Origin: Cubamyces lactineus
Taxonomy: Eukaryota; Basidiomycota; Agaricomycetes; Polyporales; Polyporaceae
Assembly: GCA_022376465.1 (NCBI GenBank)
Contig: JACDTU010000009.1
Coordinates: 496,001-560,000, forward strand
Direction of reading: 5' to 3'
Length of the DNA stretch: 64,000 nt
The translations under genes and the position numbers were made by a program. Shown here one piece after another: positions 28,971 to 41,317 of this stretch. Position 1 is the first letter of the stretch. Each line of letters starts with the position of its first letter. The notes under the pieces were generated by a model that was given only the letters and a program-made list of their open reading frames with translations, did no database searches and had not been told where the DNA came from.

Positions 28971-29762
28971 CGACTACGGACGTGCGCGTCACCGCCGAGG
29001 GTTTCTCATAACGAGCAGACATCACTCACTGAGCTGAATGGCGCGCAGGGAATACGACTAGGAGCGTATCGAGATGATGACGAGTGACCGACCAGAGCAC
29101 AACGAACGCCGTCTACGACCGTATGGTAGCTCGCATGCAGCAGGTGTCGACGCACGGCATGATAGCAATGGCTTATATTGCTCAGGAGTCAGCACTCCGA
29201 CAGTGCAATGCCAGCGCATCAGATGGAAGACCGTGGTTGGCAGGGCACCGGATCATAATTGTCGAACTGTCATCCTGCGAATGTATAGGTAAAGATGGTA
29301 AGGCGTTTGTGCTGTAAGGGGCCACGACATAGCCCGATGGATTCGCCGCAGGTTCCCGCGATGCGGCATCATTGGTGGGCACGCCTACACGCTCTCACGC
29401 ACTAGTCTAAAGCATCAATGCAATATTTGTGCAGCTTGTGAAGGCCACTCACTGTGTCTCGTCGCATTGAGGGTTCTGCCAATGACTTATCGGCGTCATG
29501 CTGCACTCCGCAAACTCTTGCATTCCAAGGATTGACTCGGAACGACTGTGTCCGACTTAAGTAGCCTTCATTGACAACCACAACTTTCTTACTCGATCAA
29601 GAACAGAGCGTCAGCCGCCGTAGAGACAGAGGCGTCGAATTCGATTCGTGCGACAACTTTGTGCAGGATATCCGACTGACGTTCGCTGTTGGGCTCATTG
29701 CGTCTAACAGAGGAGGCCACGAAGTACAGAGCCGAGAACACAGCAATGGGCGAATCGGTAGC
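28971..29762. other. Intergenic upstream of the HET gene
   Basis: About 790 bases between the HET start and the Dbp9 stop, both on the minus strand. No gene, repeat or RNA recognised. Confidence 0.5.
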
Positions 29763-32265
29763 TCACCCGAACTTCTTCAGAGGATCCGACTTTTTCTTCC
29801 CTCCTCGGCCTCCACCGCCACCCCTTCCGCCACGACCTCGCCCACGTCCACGCCCGCGCCCCCTGGTGCCATTTTTATTGAACGGTACGAAACCGACCTC
29901 GCCAGATGCAGGTGTGGTCTGTGCCTCAGTCTCTGTTCCCGCATCCCCGGTTTGCACGGGTGCGATGCGCGGAAGCAGGTATTTTGGTATATGCTTCATG
30001 TGCGACTGTACCCGCGTAGGGTGGAGTGGCTTGTCATGTCGCAAGTACTCGAGATCGAGAGGGTTGTCCTCGAAATGCGCCTATGATGCAGATTAACCTG
30101 AATTCCATAGCGTGCAGAGTGGCGACGAGGTCTTACCTTGAGCTTGTCAGAATTGAGGATTTCGGTCTTCAACTCTTTGATTCGCGCCTCCTTGATCGCA
30201 CTCCGCGTGACTGCCCGCAATGCGTCCTCCATGCGGTAACGGAACGCTTCGACCTGCTTCATATCGAACTTGTACTCCTTGATCTGACTGCCACGCGCGG
30301 CCTGCTCCTTCTCGATACGCGCGAACACTTCCTCGTCGCGCTTCGTACTCTCCACGCCGCCCACAACCTTGTTCTTGCCCCATTGCTCCTTCGGAACAAC
30401 GAAGGAGAGTGCCATGCCGGTACGGCCCGCTCGCGCGGTCCGACCGACGCGGTGCGTGTAGGATCGTGAGGAGGTAGGGAGATCGAAGTTGATGACACAG
30501 GAGACGTCGACGAAGTCCACGCCACGAGAGACGCCGTACTCCGCGTCGTTCGCGCCTTTTCGACGCTTATGCTTGTTCGACTTGCCTTTTAATGAGGACG
30601 CACCGGGGGCAGGTGAACTCGCCCGCTTTTTACGCTTGAGCGACTTCGCGGGTGTTGAATCGGCATCATCGGCGGCTGACTCCGCATCGCCAACATGTTC
30701 GTCGCGCTGTGCGTCCATGACTGGAGGGAATATCAATAGGGGCTCGGGTTGGCTGTATTGAACCGCCACTTACACTCCTCCTCGTCCTCTTCTGCAGCAT
30801 CATCCTCCTGCTCGTCGTCCGAGTCATGCTCCGCCCGGCCTGTGCTCTCGTCCGACGCAATAATGTAGTCATATACCCCTTTATTGAACTCTTGTACTGT
30901 ATGATACCTATCGATTTGTGAGCATGTATCGTACAAAAACTAAATTTGCACGAACCTTGAGTTCAGAGGAAGTTCGGAGTTGAGAACGCAACTCTTGATT
31001 GAGAACTGCTCGAGGAACAGTTTGAGGCGATAGCACCGGTCGACGTCGTTGACGAACAAGATGCATTTGCCTTTGATAAGCTTGAGCTTCAGTATGACGT
31101 ACGTCAACAAGAACTTGTCAACTTCGGAGCAGCTAACTCATGTGTCGTCAGTGAGAGTCAATATCTCAGAAATGACCCTGCCTACCGAACTGAGTACTGG
31201 GTCAGGTTCGCTGCTTCGTCCTCGTCTTCCTCCAGCTTGAGGATAGCCTAACGATTCAGTGTAAGTCTCACATATTTCATCAACCGTAGCATATGCCTTA
31301 CCGGACTTCGCAACGCGAGCCCTTTCAGTGCCTCGACGTCTTCGGTCATAGTGGCACTCATCAAGAATGATTGAAAGACCTTCGGCAAATATCCGCCATT
31401 GAAAATTTGACGAACGTCCTCATCATGTCCATAAGACAAGATGAGATCCGCTTCGTCGATCACAAGGGACTCCATTGAGCTCAGATTCAGAGTCTGCAGA
31501 TGATGTAAGCCAGAGCTTCGCGCCCTCCAGGGAAGTGACTGACCTTGGATTGTAGGAGGGCTAACGCCCGAGAGGGAGTGGCAATCACAATGTCTGGGTG
31601 GTCTGACAGAAGTGTTCTATAACCAAACTACCATATGTTTCCGCAACACAATAAGCGCTTCGGGGCACTCACCTTTGTAGGTGGGCCGTCGTGCCGGTAG
31701 AAACATTAGCAATAGCGACCTCTTCCTCACAATACGTGAGGAGACTTTTAAGATGCGCAGAGACCTGCTCAGCCAGCTCCCGCGTCGGGACAAGGATGAG
31801 AGCGCGTGTAACTTGACGTTGTGGGTCACCGGCGGCCAAGCTCTGCAGCAAAGGGTCAGTTGATTGAGCCCTAGTGCATGTATGTTGCAAACTGCAATGA
31901 ACGCCTGGAAGATGTGGCGGCAGTATACTCGCACATGAAATGATGGTCGATACTTGCGTCAGTGTTCTACTTCCGGGGTGCTACGCAGCCACAACCCATC
32001 CTCGTTCGTAGCAATGAGTACTCACCCCTTTGGCATTCAATACCTTTTGCACCAGCGGTATGCAGTAAGCGGCCGTCTTTCCGCTGCCAGTCCGAGCGCG
32101 CGCAAGGATGTCTCTGTTTTCTAGAGCGAGTGGTATAGCTTTCGTTTGTACAAGTGTCGGGCGAGCGAAGCCCATGTCAGCAAGGGCTCTAAGAATTCGT
32201 GCATCGAGAAGGTGATTGAACGAGGCGAAGGTCGCCTTCGAATCAACCAGGCGAGCGTCGGGCAT
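29763..32265 (-). CDS. DBP9: DEAD-box ATP-dependent RNA helicase Dbp9 (60S ribosome biogenesis)
   Basis: ATG 32265 opens [20 protein letters not shown], containing the upstream Phe and Q motif ([14 protein letters not shown]). In order: motif [12 protein letters not shown], Ia PTRELAEQ, Ib [51 protein letters not shown], then [21 protein letters not shown] long acidic then basic insert ([15 protein letters not shown], later [10 protein letters not shown]) precedes motif [19 protein letters not shown] and [15 protein letters not shown]. That insert between IV and V, and the end LPRIAP plus an [12 protein letters not shown] basic tail ([11 protein letters not shown]), are typical of Dbp9/DDX56 and not of other DEAD proteins. 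The protein acts in the nucleolus on pre-60S particles. At least seven introns. Stop TGA 29765-29763. Confidence 0.93.
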
Positions 32266-33340
32266 ACTTCAGGGCACTAGTCGTACAGTATCGAGACGAG
32301 TCAGAGCCGTAGCATATACAGAGTGTTGTCGGACAGAGGTAGGGAGGCCTGAAGAGTATGGCGGAGAGTAGGACGGTGGCGAAGAGGCGAAGATTCCTAT
32401 GCCGCGAGAGTGAAGTCTTCTGAAATTTCCCGGTTTGGAAGCATCACGTGGCTATCAAGGTACGAGCGCTTATTCTGTGCACTACTCATGGTGGCGTCGC
32501 GTAATGGTACGGCGCGCCCGGGTTTAGGTCTGCGAAAGGCATAACCCGGCCTGTGATGTTCTGCGTTTTCGTATGGGCGCACCGCGCAAGAGCTGAGCGC
32601 TGATGCCTTAGGCCAGGTCATAGATATCATCGCCCTATCAACGCTATTGCAGCACGGGTACCGTTCCCGCGGACCTCTGCCCAAGCACTTTTGTCCAGGT
32701 GAGTTTTGGCATGTCGTGCGAGCCCTTGTAAACCGGACATACGCACTTTCGGTCAGTGCTGACTGCCATTCCTAGATGTATTCAGAAAGTTAATGCAGAG
32801 CAACGAATCGTCGCACAGGTATATCTTCATTCGAAATACGGCAGAGGCAGGCAGTCGGCACACGTACAGGTTGAACATCGAACGCCTATGGCCAGGGCTC
32901 TGTTACTCGCGGAGCCGGTCCCGCCGGGTCACCCAGGCCCCGCGAGCGACTGTATCCCCATACGTGAGTGCGGCAGTACTCCATGGATCATGCCACGATG
33001 TGCTGCGCTCCCCTCTGGTGATACCCGCTGTCTGAATCAGTGCAGCCGCCACGCATACCATCGGCTTGTATGGACTTCGTGCTGACGATCACCGTCACTT
33101 AGCGAGACATAGTGGTGTCGTTACGCAGCTTCTGGCCGATTTGCCAGACTCGCCGAGTCGGTATGTCTGACACAAGTTGCCGAGCTTACCCTGCCCGGAC
33201 GAACGATTCGTATAAAGCCGGCCTGTGCGTCCCCCCACGTTAACTGCCTCTAGTTCACCTGTCCAGCAGGTGCCTTCTACCCGTACTTCTTCTTGTCGCT
33301 TTCTGTGCCTGCTGGGTCTTCTTTTTCCATTTTTATTACG
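32266..33340. other. Intergenic between Dbp9 and the yapsin-like protease (divergent promoters)
   Basis: About 1.1 kb upstream of both genes. The last 100 bases before the protease start are CT-rich, and GTATAAAGCC near 33210-33219 may be a TATA box for it. No other gene seen. Confidence 0.5.
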
Positions 33341-35642
33341 ATGAGAGCGGTCGGTTTGACGCCGCTCCTTTCCCTTGTCTCCTTTTTCTCACTCTCCTCC
33401 GCTGGCAAAGTTCCCTTCGGCTCTCTGGCTTCTGGCTCCTCGACGAATAGCGATCATCCGGTTTCTGTCGCGCGAGCCCAGGGCTCAACTGGTTTCCATT
33501 ACTCACACGCGGCAAACGACGAGTATACTGCAACAATCTATGTCAATGGAGTGCCCTACCAGGTACGTTATCCCGCCGCCACATTCTCGACGCGGACTTA
33601 CATTTGCGACCGTTTCACTGTCCAGGTCATCCTTGATACGGGAAGCTCGGACACGTGGATCGACCCTTTATCGCAGGGCGTGTCAGAGCCATCTGACCTC
33701 TTTCATACGGGGTTCAACTCTTCGACGACATATGTGTAAGCATAGTCGTCGTTAAAAACCATGCTGGATACTTATTAAGCCTATTGCCTTCCGTCAGCGA
33801 TGGCTCCGTCTCTTCTGGTCCCATTGTACTTGCAGACGTGACATTTGGCTCTTACACTATCAAGAATCAAGCCATCAGTGCGTCCGGGTCATTATCTAAT
33901 AGTGCACGGCTTCGGTACTCATTGATGTGCAGCAATCGCCTACAACGCCTCCACGGAACCCACCCTGTTCAACGGCCTGATCGGCCTAGGAGGGTGAGAT
34001 TCACTTCCGAGTCAATTGAAGGAACACTTACTGACTTTTTGAGTCTAGAGCCCTCAAATCGGAGATCGCCAGCATTTTAGCCAACTCGTCCTTCGCGGAG
34101 AATGGCACTCCGATCATCTATAACGTGCGTGGAGAAATTGTTTCGCCCGTACTGCCACAATCGCTAACAAGACTATGCAACAGTTGTTCGACCATGAGCC
34201 AGACCTACCCAACTACACCACTTTCCTCATGACTCGCTCAGAAATCGGTATTAGCGATGGCGGCGTCCTCACTGTTTGTATGTGATGTCCCAGTGGTCTG
34301 TCTGTTGACAACGGCTCACGTGCTCACAGCCGAGGTTCTGTCTAATATGACCGACGTTCTGAACGCGCCCCTGTATCAGAGCCCGATCTCCAGTCAGTGG
34401 ACGACGGTCATGGATGGTATGTACGTGAACGGAGAGTTCCTCAACGGCTTCTCGAACTTTTCGACCGTCTACCGCGAGAACTTGAACGTGACCGTCCCTG
34501 ACGGATCCACCATCGCCACGTTCGACACTGGAACATCCTATGGTATGTTGCCGGCGGTATTACCCTCTCCGTGGATGATCTTGACGTCTTCATGCAGTCC
34601 AGGGTCCACCCGAGTACACCAAGGCGATTTACTCTAGAGTGCCCGGCGCGAAGCCTGTGCCGCCGGACAGCGGTTTGGCCAGTCCCAACATGTTGTTCTA
34701 CACCGTGCCGTGCGACACAAAGCTCAACATTACGTGGTCTTTCAGGTGAGTATCATCGCGACACCGTCTGGTGACATTAATCGAACATTTCTGGTATAGC
34801 GGGAACCTCTACCCCATGCACCCCGTGGACGCCATCGACATTGTATTCAACTCGACGAGCGGTACCTTCTTCTGCATCGGCACTATTTTCGGTGGCCCGA
34901 ACCCGAACGAGGGTGCGTTCGCTCGACGCGTCCGCTCCGTTGTGTGGACTAACTCACACCCCCGTCTTGCACAGACTTCCTACTCGGCGCCTCTTTCCTA
35001 CGCAACGCGTACCAGCTGTATGACTACGGGACCATGGATGCTCTCCGGTCGAAGCCATCCGCCCGTCTCCTCAGCGTAAGCCATCCCGGGCCCGAGTCCA
35101 AGCCTGTCAGACACCGTCTTACCCGCTCTCCGTAGATCACCGATGCCGACAAAGCCTGGGCGGAAGCCGACGCGCTCAATCTCGCCCGCATTCTCGGGTC
35201 TGAGAGCGATTATCAGTCGTCCCTCAGCGCGACCGCGACCGCAGCAGCGACTGGTGTACCCGACTTCACCGGTAGCGCAGCGCCCGCGAGTCTGACGAGC
35301 GTTGACGACCCCATCTCAACGTCTGGCGCTAGCGCTGCGGCCTCGCCCTCGGGCAGCGCGATCTCCGAGGCTGACGCTCGCATTGCCGGTGCACTCTCCG
35401 AGGATGGTGACTCAGCTGCAAGCCCTGCCAACCTCTCAACCTTGACGCGCAACTCGTACATCATCCTGGGGCTGCTTGCGGGTGTCCTCATCATGCTTAT
35501 CGTCGTCATAGCGCTCGTGGTGAAGGCTAACAGGGCGAACAAGGGCTACCGTGCGGTGCCAAACACCGGCTTCCCGACGTCGGGCAAGGTATTCGAGGCG
35601 GACTCTGAGGCGTACTCCACTCCGTACAATGACAGGCCATGA
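33341..35642 (+). CDS. Membrane-anchored pepsin-like aspartic protease (family A1, yapsin-like)
   Basis: ATG 33341 gives a signal peptide (MRAVGLTPLLSLVSFFSLSS AGK region). The mature part has the first catalytic triad in VILDTGSSDTWIDPLS and the second in ATFDTGTSYG, both with intact Asp-Thr-Gly, plus FNGLIGLGG between them. Several N-glycosylation sequons (NSS, NAS, NMT, NFS, NVT, NLT-like) suit a secreted or surface enzyme. After the protease domain (ending FLRNAYQLYDYG) comes an Ala/Ser-rich stalk, a single membrane helix YIILGLLAGVLIMLIVVIAL, and a short cytoplasmic tail ending YNDRP. This is the layout of fungal transmembrane aspartic proteases that process cell-surface proteins. About ten introns; stop TGA 35640-35642. 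It is only distantly related to the tandem array that starts 3.8 kb downstream. Confidence 0.92.
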
Positions 35643-36173
35643 GGTACCGTGGCTCCGATGCGACTCGGGCTCGTGTAGTGGCTCCTTCCGATATTGATAT
35701 TCATGACTGTATCCGTATTTTTCCCCGTGGACACTGCTTACGTGCTGCTGATCTTGCTATTGCGCTGTACCTATCGCACATATAATCTAAATTCACTCGT
35801 TCTATGAGCGCAACCTACAGCAAAGCGGCACACTAGAGCCACTCTCAGTTGCGCCGGCTATTTGGTACTGTCACTACGCTGCCGAGAAATATCCAAAGTG
35901 CGAAAACGATGAATTGACATCTGATTTCACACAATGTACGCAGAGGGTCCAAGACGGGTACGGGCAGCATACATCACAGGGCATAGGGGGCATTATGCAT
36001 GGGGCATAGGGGGGCATAGGGGGCATACAAGAACGACTCGCAGGGATGCATGAGAGATGAGACGGAGTACAGGTGGTTTTGGTATGAGGATCGTGTCCGC
36101 TGTCACAAACCGGGAGAAAGGTCTACACCTGTACGCCCTCACAAAACATTAGATCGAGGTTGGGAGCAAGTAA
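35643..36173. other. Intergenic between two convergent genes
   Basis: About 530 bases holding the 3' flanks of the protease and of the Pro-rich ORF. The only structure is the G-rich tandem repeat listed separately. Confidence 0.5.
35979..36028. repeat. G-rich short tandem repeat (GGGGGCATA unit)
   Basis: Four imperfect copies of a 9-10 bp unit, GGGGGCATA/GGGGCATAG, with a palindromic ATTATGCAT interruption after the second copy. Probably a simple minisatellite. Confidence 0.8.
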
Positions 36174-37748
36174 TCACATCGAGGACTTGGACGCGAGCGT
36201 CGCCAGTCGGGGCTGCACCGCTGCGCGCGAACTTGTCGAAGTTTGGCTTGGTACGCTGTCAGTCGAGCACGGGTATTCTTGTATTATCACCAGTTCTCCT
36301 GGGAGGCCGGGTAACCTCCTTCGGGGAATTCGTGGATAGTTCGGACGCAATGCGCGTCGTGTCGGCTGGCTCAAACCTTGACTAGGATGAGGCGGCGGCG
36401 GCGGCGGTTGCCCGAGATTCGGATTCACAGAAACCTGGGAACCGCCTGCCAGCGGACGATGAGCGACAGGTCGCACGAGCTGCTCGCGTGAGACATGCTC
36501 CTGCCCTGCAGCAAATCCGGGGCGGTGAGCGAGTGTGGGCGGCTCTGTCTCGCACATAGGCTGCTGGACGGGCCTGACGTGCGTAACACTACCGGACAGT
36601 CGGTCTGCTAGTGGGGGGCCACTCGACTTATTGATAGACTGGTAACGCGCCAGATGCTCGTGTTGGTCATGACTGGACAAGAGGCGGAGATCATGGACGC
36701 GGCGCAACGTCCCGTCAGGGCTGACAATGCAGGGCACCCAGTGTAGCTGGTGCAACTGTGGAGGTTTTGGCTGCGCACAGGGATGCCCGGTCACATTCGA
36801 CAGAGAGGTCCGTAAGGGCGCTGTAGCCACATGATGTCCTTGCAATGCAAGCGAAGGGTGGCAAGCAGGCGGCGGAGTCACAGGTGGTGGCGTAGAACAT
36901 GCGGTAGACGGACGAGAGTCGGGAACCAGGCTACACGGAGAAGACGGCGGATCGACCGAGAGGAAACTGCTCCGAAGAGCCGAGGTAGCCTGCGGGTGTA
37001 GGGATTTACTAGTCGGATCATCAGCATGCGCAGGAGGGGACACATCGCGAACCCTGGTCGTTTGCTCCTGATGCACCTTGGCTCTTTTCGCCGTGAGGTA
37101 CGGTTCATATCGAGCGATACGCTGCGGCGGCTGCGCCACCCTCAATACGCCTGCAGAAGAATTCGACGAGATCGACTTGAACGAGGCAGAGGTATACTTC
37201 GTGTACGCATTCTCCATGATGGGATCCAATAAACGCAGAGTCGTCCTCCACATCGACTGACGATCTGCACAGGTGGCGTCAAGAGGGAATTCGGCTTCGC
37301 GCGGTTCCTCTTTCACTACGATGAGAGGCGTTGCCTGTGCCCTCGTAGATGTTTTTGTACGAGATAATCCGTTCGGTAGCAGATCGTACTGAGGGCAGAC
37401 GGTGCGCACATGTGGCGTAACATGTGCACGAGGAATGTTGAACTGCTTTGGAGGATGAGCGAAACGGACGATCTCCAGTGGTGGCGCATCATCTAGGCGT
37501 ATCTTTCCCTGCTGTTGGTATGATCGCGGGCCAACCTTTTCGGACGTGGGGACCAAAATTCGTCCAGCTCCGGTGCGACTGTTCCAATCGGAGTGCTGAG
37601 CAGGTGGTGAATACGTTGTCGCACCCAGACGTGGCAAAGTGCAACGTACGCGACCGAACACAACCGTGCCCTTGTCTATCAACATGCGCTTGTAAGTAGC
37701 TTCACGAGCTGACGTGGCTGCCTTGCTTTCATGTTGAGTCCGAGACAT
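36174..37748 (-). CDS. Pro-rich hypothetical protein (orphan ORF)
   Basis: Not recognised. One uninterrupted frame of about 525 codons from ATG 37748 (MSRTQHESKAATSAREATYK) to stop TGA at 36176-36174. A longer frame exists upstream but would begin with GTG. The protein is rich in Pro, Ser, Arg and His, with a PPPPPPHPSQ run near the C-terminus, many PxxP motifs and a few basic patches. The segment WVPCIVSPDGTLRRVHDLRL looks like a small folded element in an otherwise disordered chain. No domain, signal peptide or membrane helix is visible. Its length makes chance unlikely, and the composition is protein-like, but the lack of introns and of any familiar motif leaves some doubt that it is translated. 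Confidence 0.55.
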   Translation of the reverse strand: MSRTQHESKAATSAREATYKRMLIDKGTVVFGRVRCTLPRLGATTYSPPAQHSDWNSRTGAGRILVPTSEKVGPRSYQQQGKIRLDDAPPLEIVRFAHPPKQFNIPRAHVTPHVRTVCPQYDLLPNGLSRTKTSTRAQATPLIVVKEEPREAEFPLDATCADRQSMWRTTLRLLDPIMENAYTKYTSASFKSISSNSSAGVLRVAQPPQRIARYEPYLTAKRAKVHQEQTTRVRDVSPPAHADDPTSKSLHPQATSALRSSFLSVDPPSSPCSLVPDSRPSTACSTPPPVTPPPACHPSLALQGHHVATAPLRTSLSNVTGHPCAQPKPPQLHQLHWVPCIVSPDGTLRRVHDLRLLSSHDQHEHLARYQSINKSSGPPLADRLSGSVTHVRPVQQPMCETEPPTLAHRPGFAAGQEHVSREQLVRPVAHRPLAGGSQVSVNPNLGQPPPPPPHPSQGLSQPTRRALRPNYPRIPRRRLPGLPGELVIIQEYPCSTDSVPSQTSTSSRAAVQPRLATLASKSSM

Positions 37749-39452
37749 CGTGTTGAGATAGAGCACGTCAGAGCGGGAGTAAGGCTGTCAGGTAGTCAGA
37801 GCACGTCTTCTCGTTTTACGACAGGGCCTCTTATCAGGTTGTCGACGACGCCACTTTGCCCCCAGCATGTCCAAGCGAAAGAAGCTTGGCCTCGCGGCAT
37901 CAGGACAAGATGGCCTTTTGCTCAGAGAACGAGGCCGCACAGGTTCGAACTCCTAGACTGGACAGAGATGACTTCTCAACTTGCCATAACGAGCAAGCCG
38001 TGGGCGTACAAGACAGGGCGCGCCACCACGCGCTGAGCTCGTGTGTGAATCCAAATATCACGGGGCGAGACGGGCTGTACTCGGCGACAAGGCACGCCTA
38101 GTATAGGAGTGCACGTTGTAGCTGGGGAAGGAAGATGATGTGGTTCCATCACTGCGGTGATGCAGAGATATACCTACATTGGGTTATCCTAGGTCAAGTG
38201 AGGGTGATGCATGAGTCGTGCCCATGAGTCTGACGACTCTCAGCCTGAGGCCCGAGGTCTCTGAGATGACAACCATTTTGTGGCCTAAGCGTATAGCAGC
38301 AACTACAAGGTGGCTCGTTGCATGGTATGAGATTACTTGAAGTTCGGAGCTATACGACAAAACAGCATCAGCCATTCGAAGCCCTCGGAAAGACGAGCAT
38401 GAATGAGGACCCGCTGAATCATGATGTACGTAGAATGCAGGATTCGCGGATGGCGTGGTCCTCATGGAGCTTGTCTTCGATGGGAGTGTTACCAAGCTCA
38501 CCACGACCTATCGCAGTCCATGGAATACGCTGTGCCAGTGTGGCCGAGGGATAGTGGAGAAGTTGCAAGTGATCAGACGTGCGGCTCGTCCCAGAGCTGA
38601 GCTCAGGCGCCTGCTTGGTTCATCGGAATCTTATCTTATCAGCCTGGCCCAGCCAAGCGCCATTGTGCTCGTCCTCCCCTCACTCAATAGAGCACATCGG
38701 TCGTCTGCCTGCGGGAGACTAGCTGCATCCTACGTTTTGTCACGATTTACCCGTCTGCGCGTACTCAGTGCATCCGACATTCCAATACCAACCGTCTCGG
38801 GGATACAACATCGTGGGGCCAATTAACAAGGCTCGTTAGCCTGCGGGCTCATCCTGGGCGTATTGGAACGATAGGTACGCTCCCATACACTCGGCGCTCC
38901 CTCGCGGCCGACATTTGGCCATGATTTCAAGCGAGGCAACTCCTCTCACGTATCTTTCCGTCCGCGTGGTGCATGCGGCCGCGCTCTCCATCCCCGTTGA
39001 CATCTGTGATAGCTAAGTGGTAGTGCACGAACGCTGATCATTGCAAGTACGGAGTGTTACCTCAGCCAGCTATGCTAACACATAGAGAGTTATAGAATTC
39101 TCCATAGAGTTAAGGTGTTTTCTTGTCAATACGACCGCCGACTGACTATGTGACATTCCACTCCCAAGGAGCTTGCTCTATCGGAACATGCTGACTTCGC
39201 TGTGGCTAGGGCAAGGTACGCACGCTTCGAGACTCCTTACAACACTTCCTATGCTGATTCGTGTGTGCTTCTCAGTATAACCGGTGTCAGGCCCGCAGGA
39301 ACCATCGGCTCCGTCCATCGGGGAACCATGAGTTTGCGTGTGCGCAAAATTGAGGGCCCGCTGAACAGCCTGCCCGCAGATACTATGTAAGTCCTACTCC
39401 TTAACATGTTAGGTCCCCAGCTCGCTGTCGGAAGCCGCCTCCATACCAGAAC
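37749..39452. other. Intergenic upstream of the protease array, 1.7 kb
   Basis: No supported gene. The last ~300 bases are related to the upstream regions of the other array members: the stretch with CGCTGTGGCTAG near 39199-39210 and CTTCTCAGTA near 39269-39278 match similar words ahead of the decayed copy (CGCCGTGGCTAG, CTTTTCAGTA). The shared inverted element is at 39309-39323. Confidence 0.5.
39309..39323 (+). promoter_or_regulatory. Conserved inverted element upstream of array protease A
   Basis: CTCCGTCCATCGGGG, 130-144 bases before the start codon of protease A. Its centre is CCG-N5-CGG. One arm base differs from the perfect CTCCG...CGGAG version. The same element stands before every member of the array. 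Confidence 0.6.
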
Positions 39453-41317
39453 GATGTCACTACTCAAATCCTTCGCGGCTCTGCTCCTGGTACTCTCTCA
39501 TGTTACTAGCATCGCCGTGCAGGCAACTCCCATGACAGCGGTCCTCGACAGCATGGTCACTTTGCCTATTGCGAAGCGTTTCAACTTCACAGGATCGAGC
39601 AAGATGCTGCAACGCGACCAAGCGCGGGCACGCAGCCTACGTGAGCGAGCCATGGCACAAGCTACGGGGGCCCCGCCTCCCTCATCTGAGGTGGGCAATA
39701 TCTCGATACATAACCAGCTCGTCACATATACTGCGTTTGTGAGTAGCAAGAACATAGACGTCATCAGGCCGATCTGCAAGCTGAGCAGGGTTCTACCATA
39801 GGTCAACATAGGCACACCGCCAACCCCGTGTACGCACCTCACATACTCATTGAGTTGGACTGGACCGACAACTAAATTGTGTCCTCCAGATAATCTCATC
39901 GTCGACACTGGCAGCGCCAACACGTGGGTTGGTGCGAACCAGGCGTATGTGACAACATCAAGCTCCAGGGATACAGGAAATGACGTGGTACGCACACTGA
40001 GCGCATCAACCATGGATCGCTGAGTGAACGGTTACACCCTCGTAAACCCATAGGCGATAGATTATGGCTATGGCGAATCAATGTCGGGTGAGCATGTCGG
40101 CTCCTATGTCATCGGCAGGGGCATGCTCACATCTGCTACCCATGCAGGTGTCGAAGTCACGGACACTTTGGAGTTGAGCCCGGGGCTGGTTGTGAACGGT
40201 CAATCCATCGGTGTGTCCGCGCTGTCATCAGACTTTGCGCCCTACGACGGCGTTCTCGGGTATGTATGGCAGATGCCCTCGCTTGGGATAGCCTCTGAAA
40301 CAACGTGCAGTTTAGGTCCTGTTGATCTCAGCATTGGATCACTAACACCAGACAGCAGCGCTCAAGTTGCGACTGGTGGGTAGCATTCTTCGGACTTGCA
40401 TGTTTCCATACTCACGACGTGTAAACCGCTCGCGAGCCTACAGTGACCCAGAACCTATACTCTCAGGGCGCCATCGCAGCTGAAGTGGTCTCAATGTCAT
40501 TCGAGCCTTCGACGGAGAGCACCAGCGGCGAGTTGACATTTGGCGGTGTGGACCCCACGAAATTCACCGGACAAATGTCTTATGCGTGCGTAACATTCTG
40601 CATCCACCTTTAGCCCCATCTGACCCCCGGAGAGCGAGATCACGGACTACTTCCCAGCATCCAGATACTTCGGAGTCAATCAAGCTGTCACTTATACGCG
40701 ATCCGAGACGCTCCTCTCCTACAACCCTGGCGTCTTCGATGTCGGAACAACTTTGGTTCTCCTTGCTACAGGTAGATCTCTCGCTATTAGACGTGTCATT
40801 TATGCACGTTCACCTACGAAGTTCTCCCCTCATAGACGCTTTTGAGAAGTACATGAATATGGTCGGCGGTGTGTTCGACGAGGGCACAGGGCTCTACCGG
40901 ATCACCCCTGCCCAATACGCGAACCTCCAGAGCATGTTCTTCACGATTAATGAAGTTCGTGTCTTCCATTGTCCCACGATAGTATGCTCGTGCTCATCGT
41001 GCGACCACGCTACAGCTCGTGTGTGAATTCACTGCCAACGCGCAGATCTGGCCGGTACGTCTTGCCGTCTGTCGTTGCATTGACTCCGCGAATGTGTTAT
41101 TCATGCGGGTACCTTGCAGCGCTACCTGAACGGCATGATAGGAGGCAGCTCTGAATATGTCTACCTCATCGTCGCCGACATCGGATGGCCCTCCGGCTCG
41201 GGTATGGACATCATCAATGGGATGATGTTCATGGAACGGTTCTACGCCGTATTCGATACGGGTAACAACCGTGTTGGCGTCGCATACACTCAGTTCACGG
41301 AAAACACGTCCAATTAG
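39453..41317 (+). CDS. Secreted pepsin-like aspartic protease A, second triad altered (Asp-Val-Gly)
   Basis: ATG 39453 begins MSLLKSFAALLLVLSHVTSI, a clear signal peptide. A propeptide follows (LPIAKRFNFTGSSKMLQRDQ) of the form seen in polyporopepsin-like enzymes of wood-decay fungi. The first catalytic triad is intact (LIVDTGSANTWVGA), and the flap tyrosine is present in AIDYGYGESMSG. The second triad reads PGVFDVGTTLVLL: Thr is replaced by Val (GAT GTC GGA, 40738-40746). That Thr hydroxyl normally helps hold the two aspartates in place, so activity may be changed; the two aspartates themselves are kept. The end has FTANAQIWPRYLNGMIGGSS and FYAVFDTGNNRVGVAYT. About nine short introns at the same places as in the two paralogues. 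Stop TAG 41315-41317. Confidence 0.92.

Noticed and set aside
37935..37965. tRNA B-box-like word AGGTTCGAACTCCT
   Set aside because: No matching acceptor, D or anticodon stem could be built around it.
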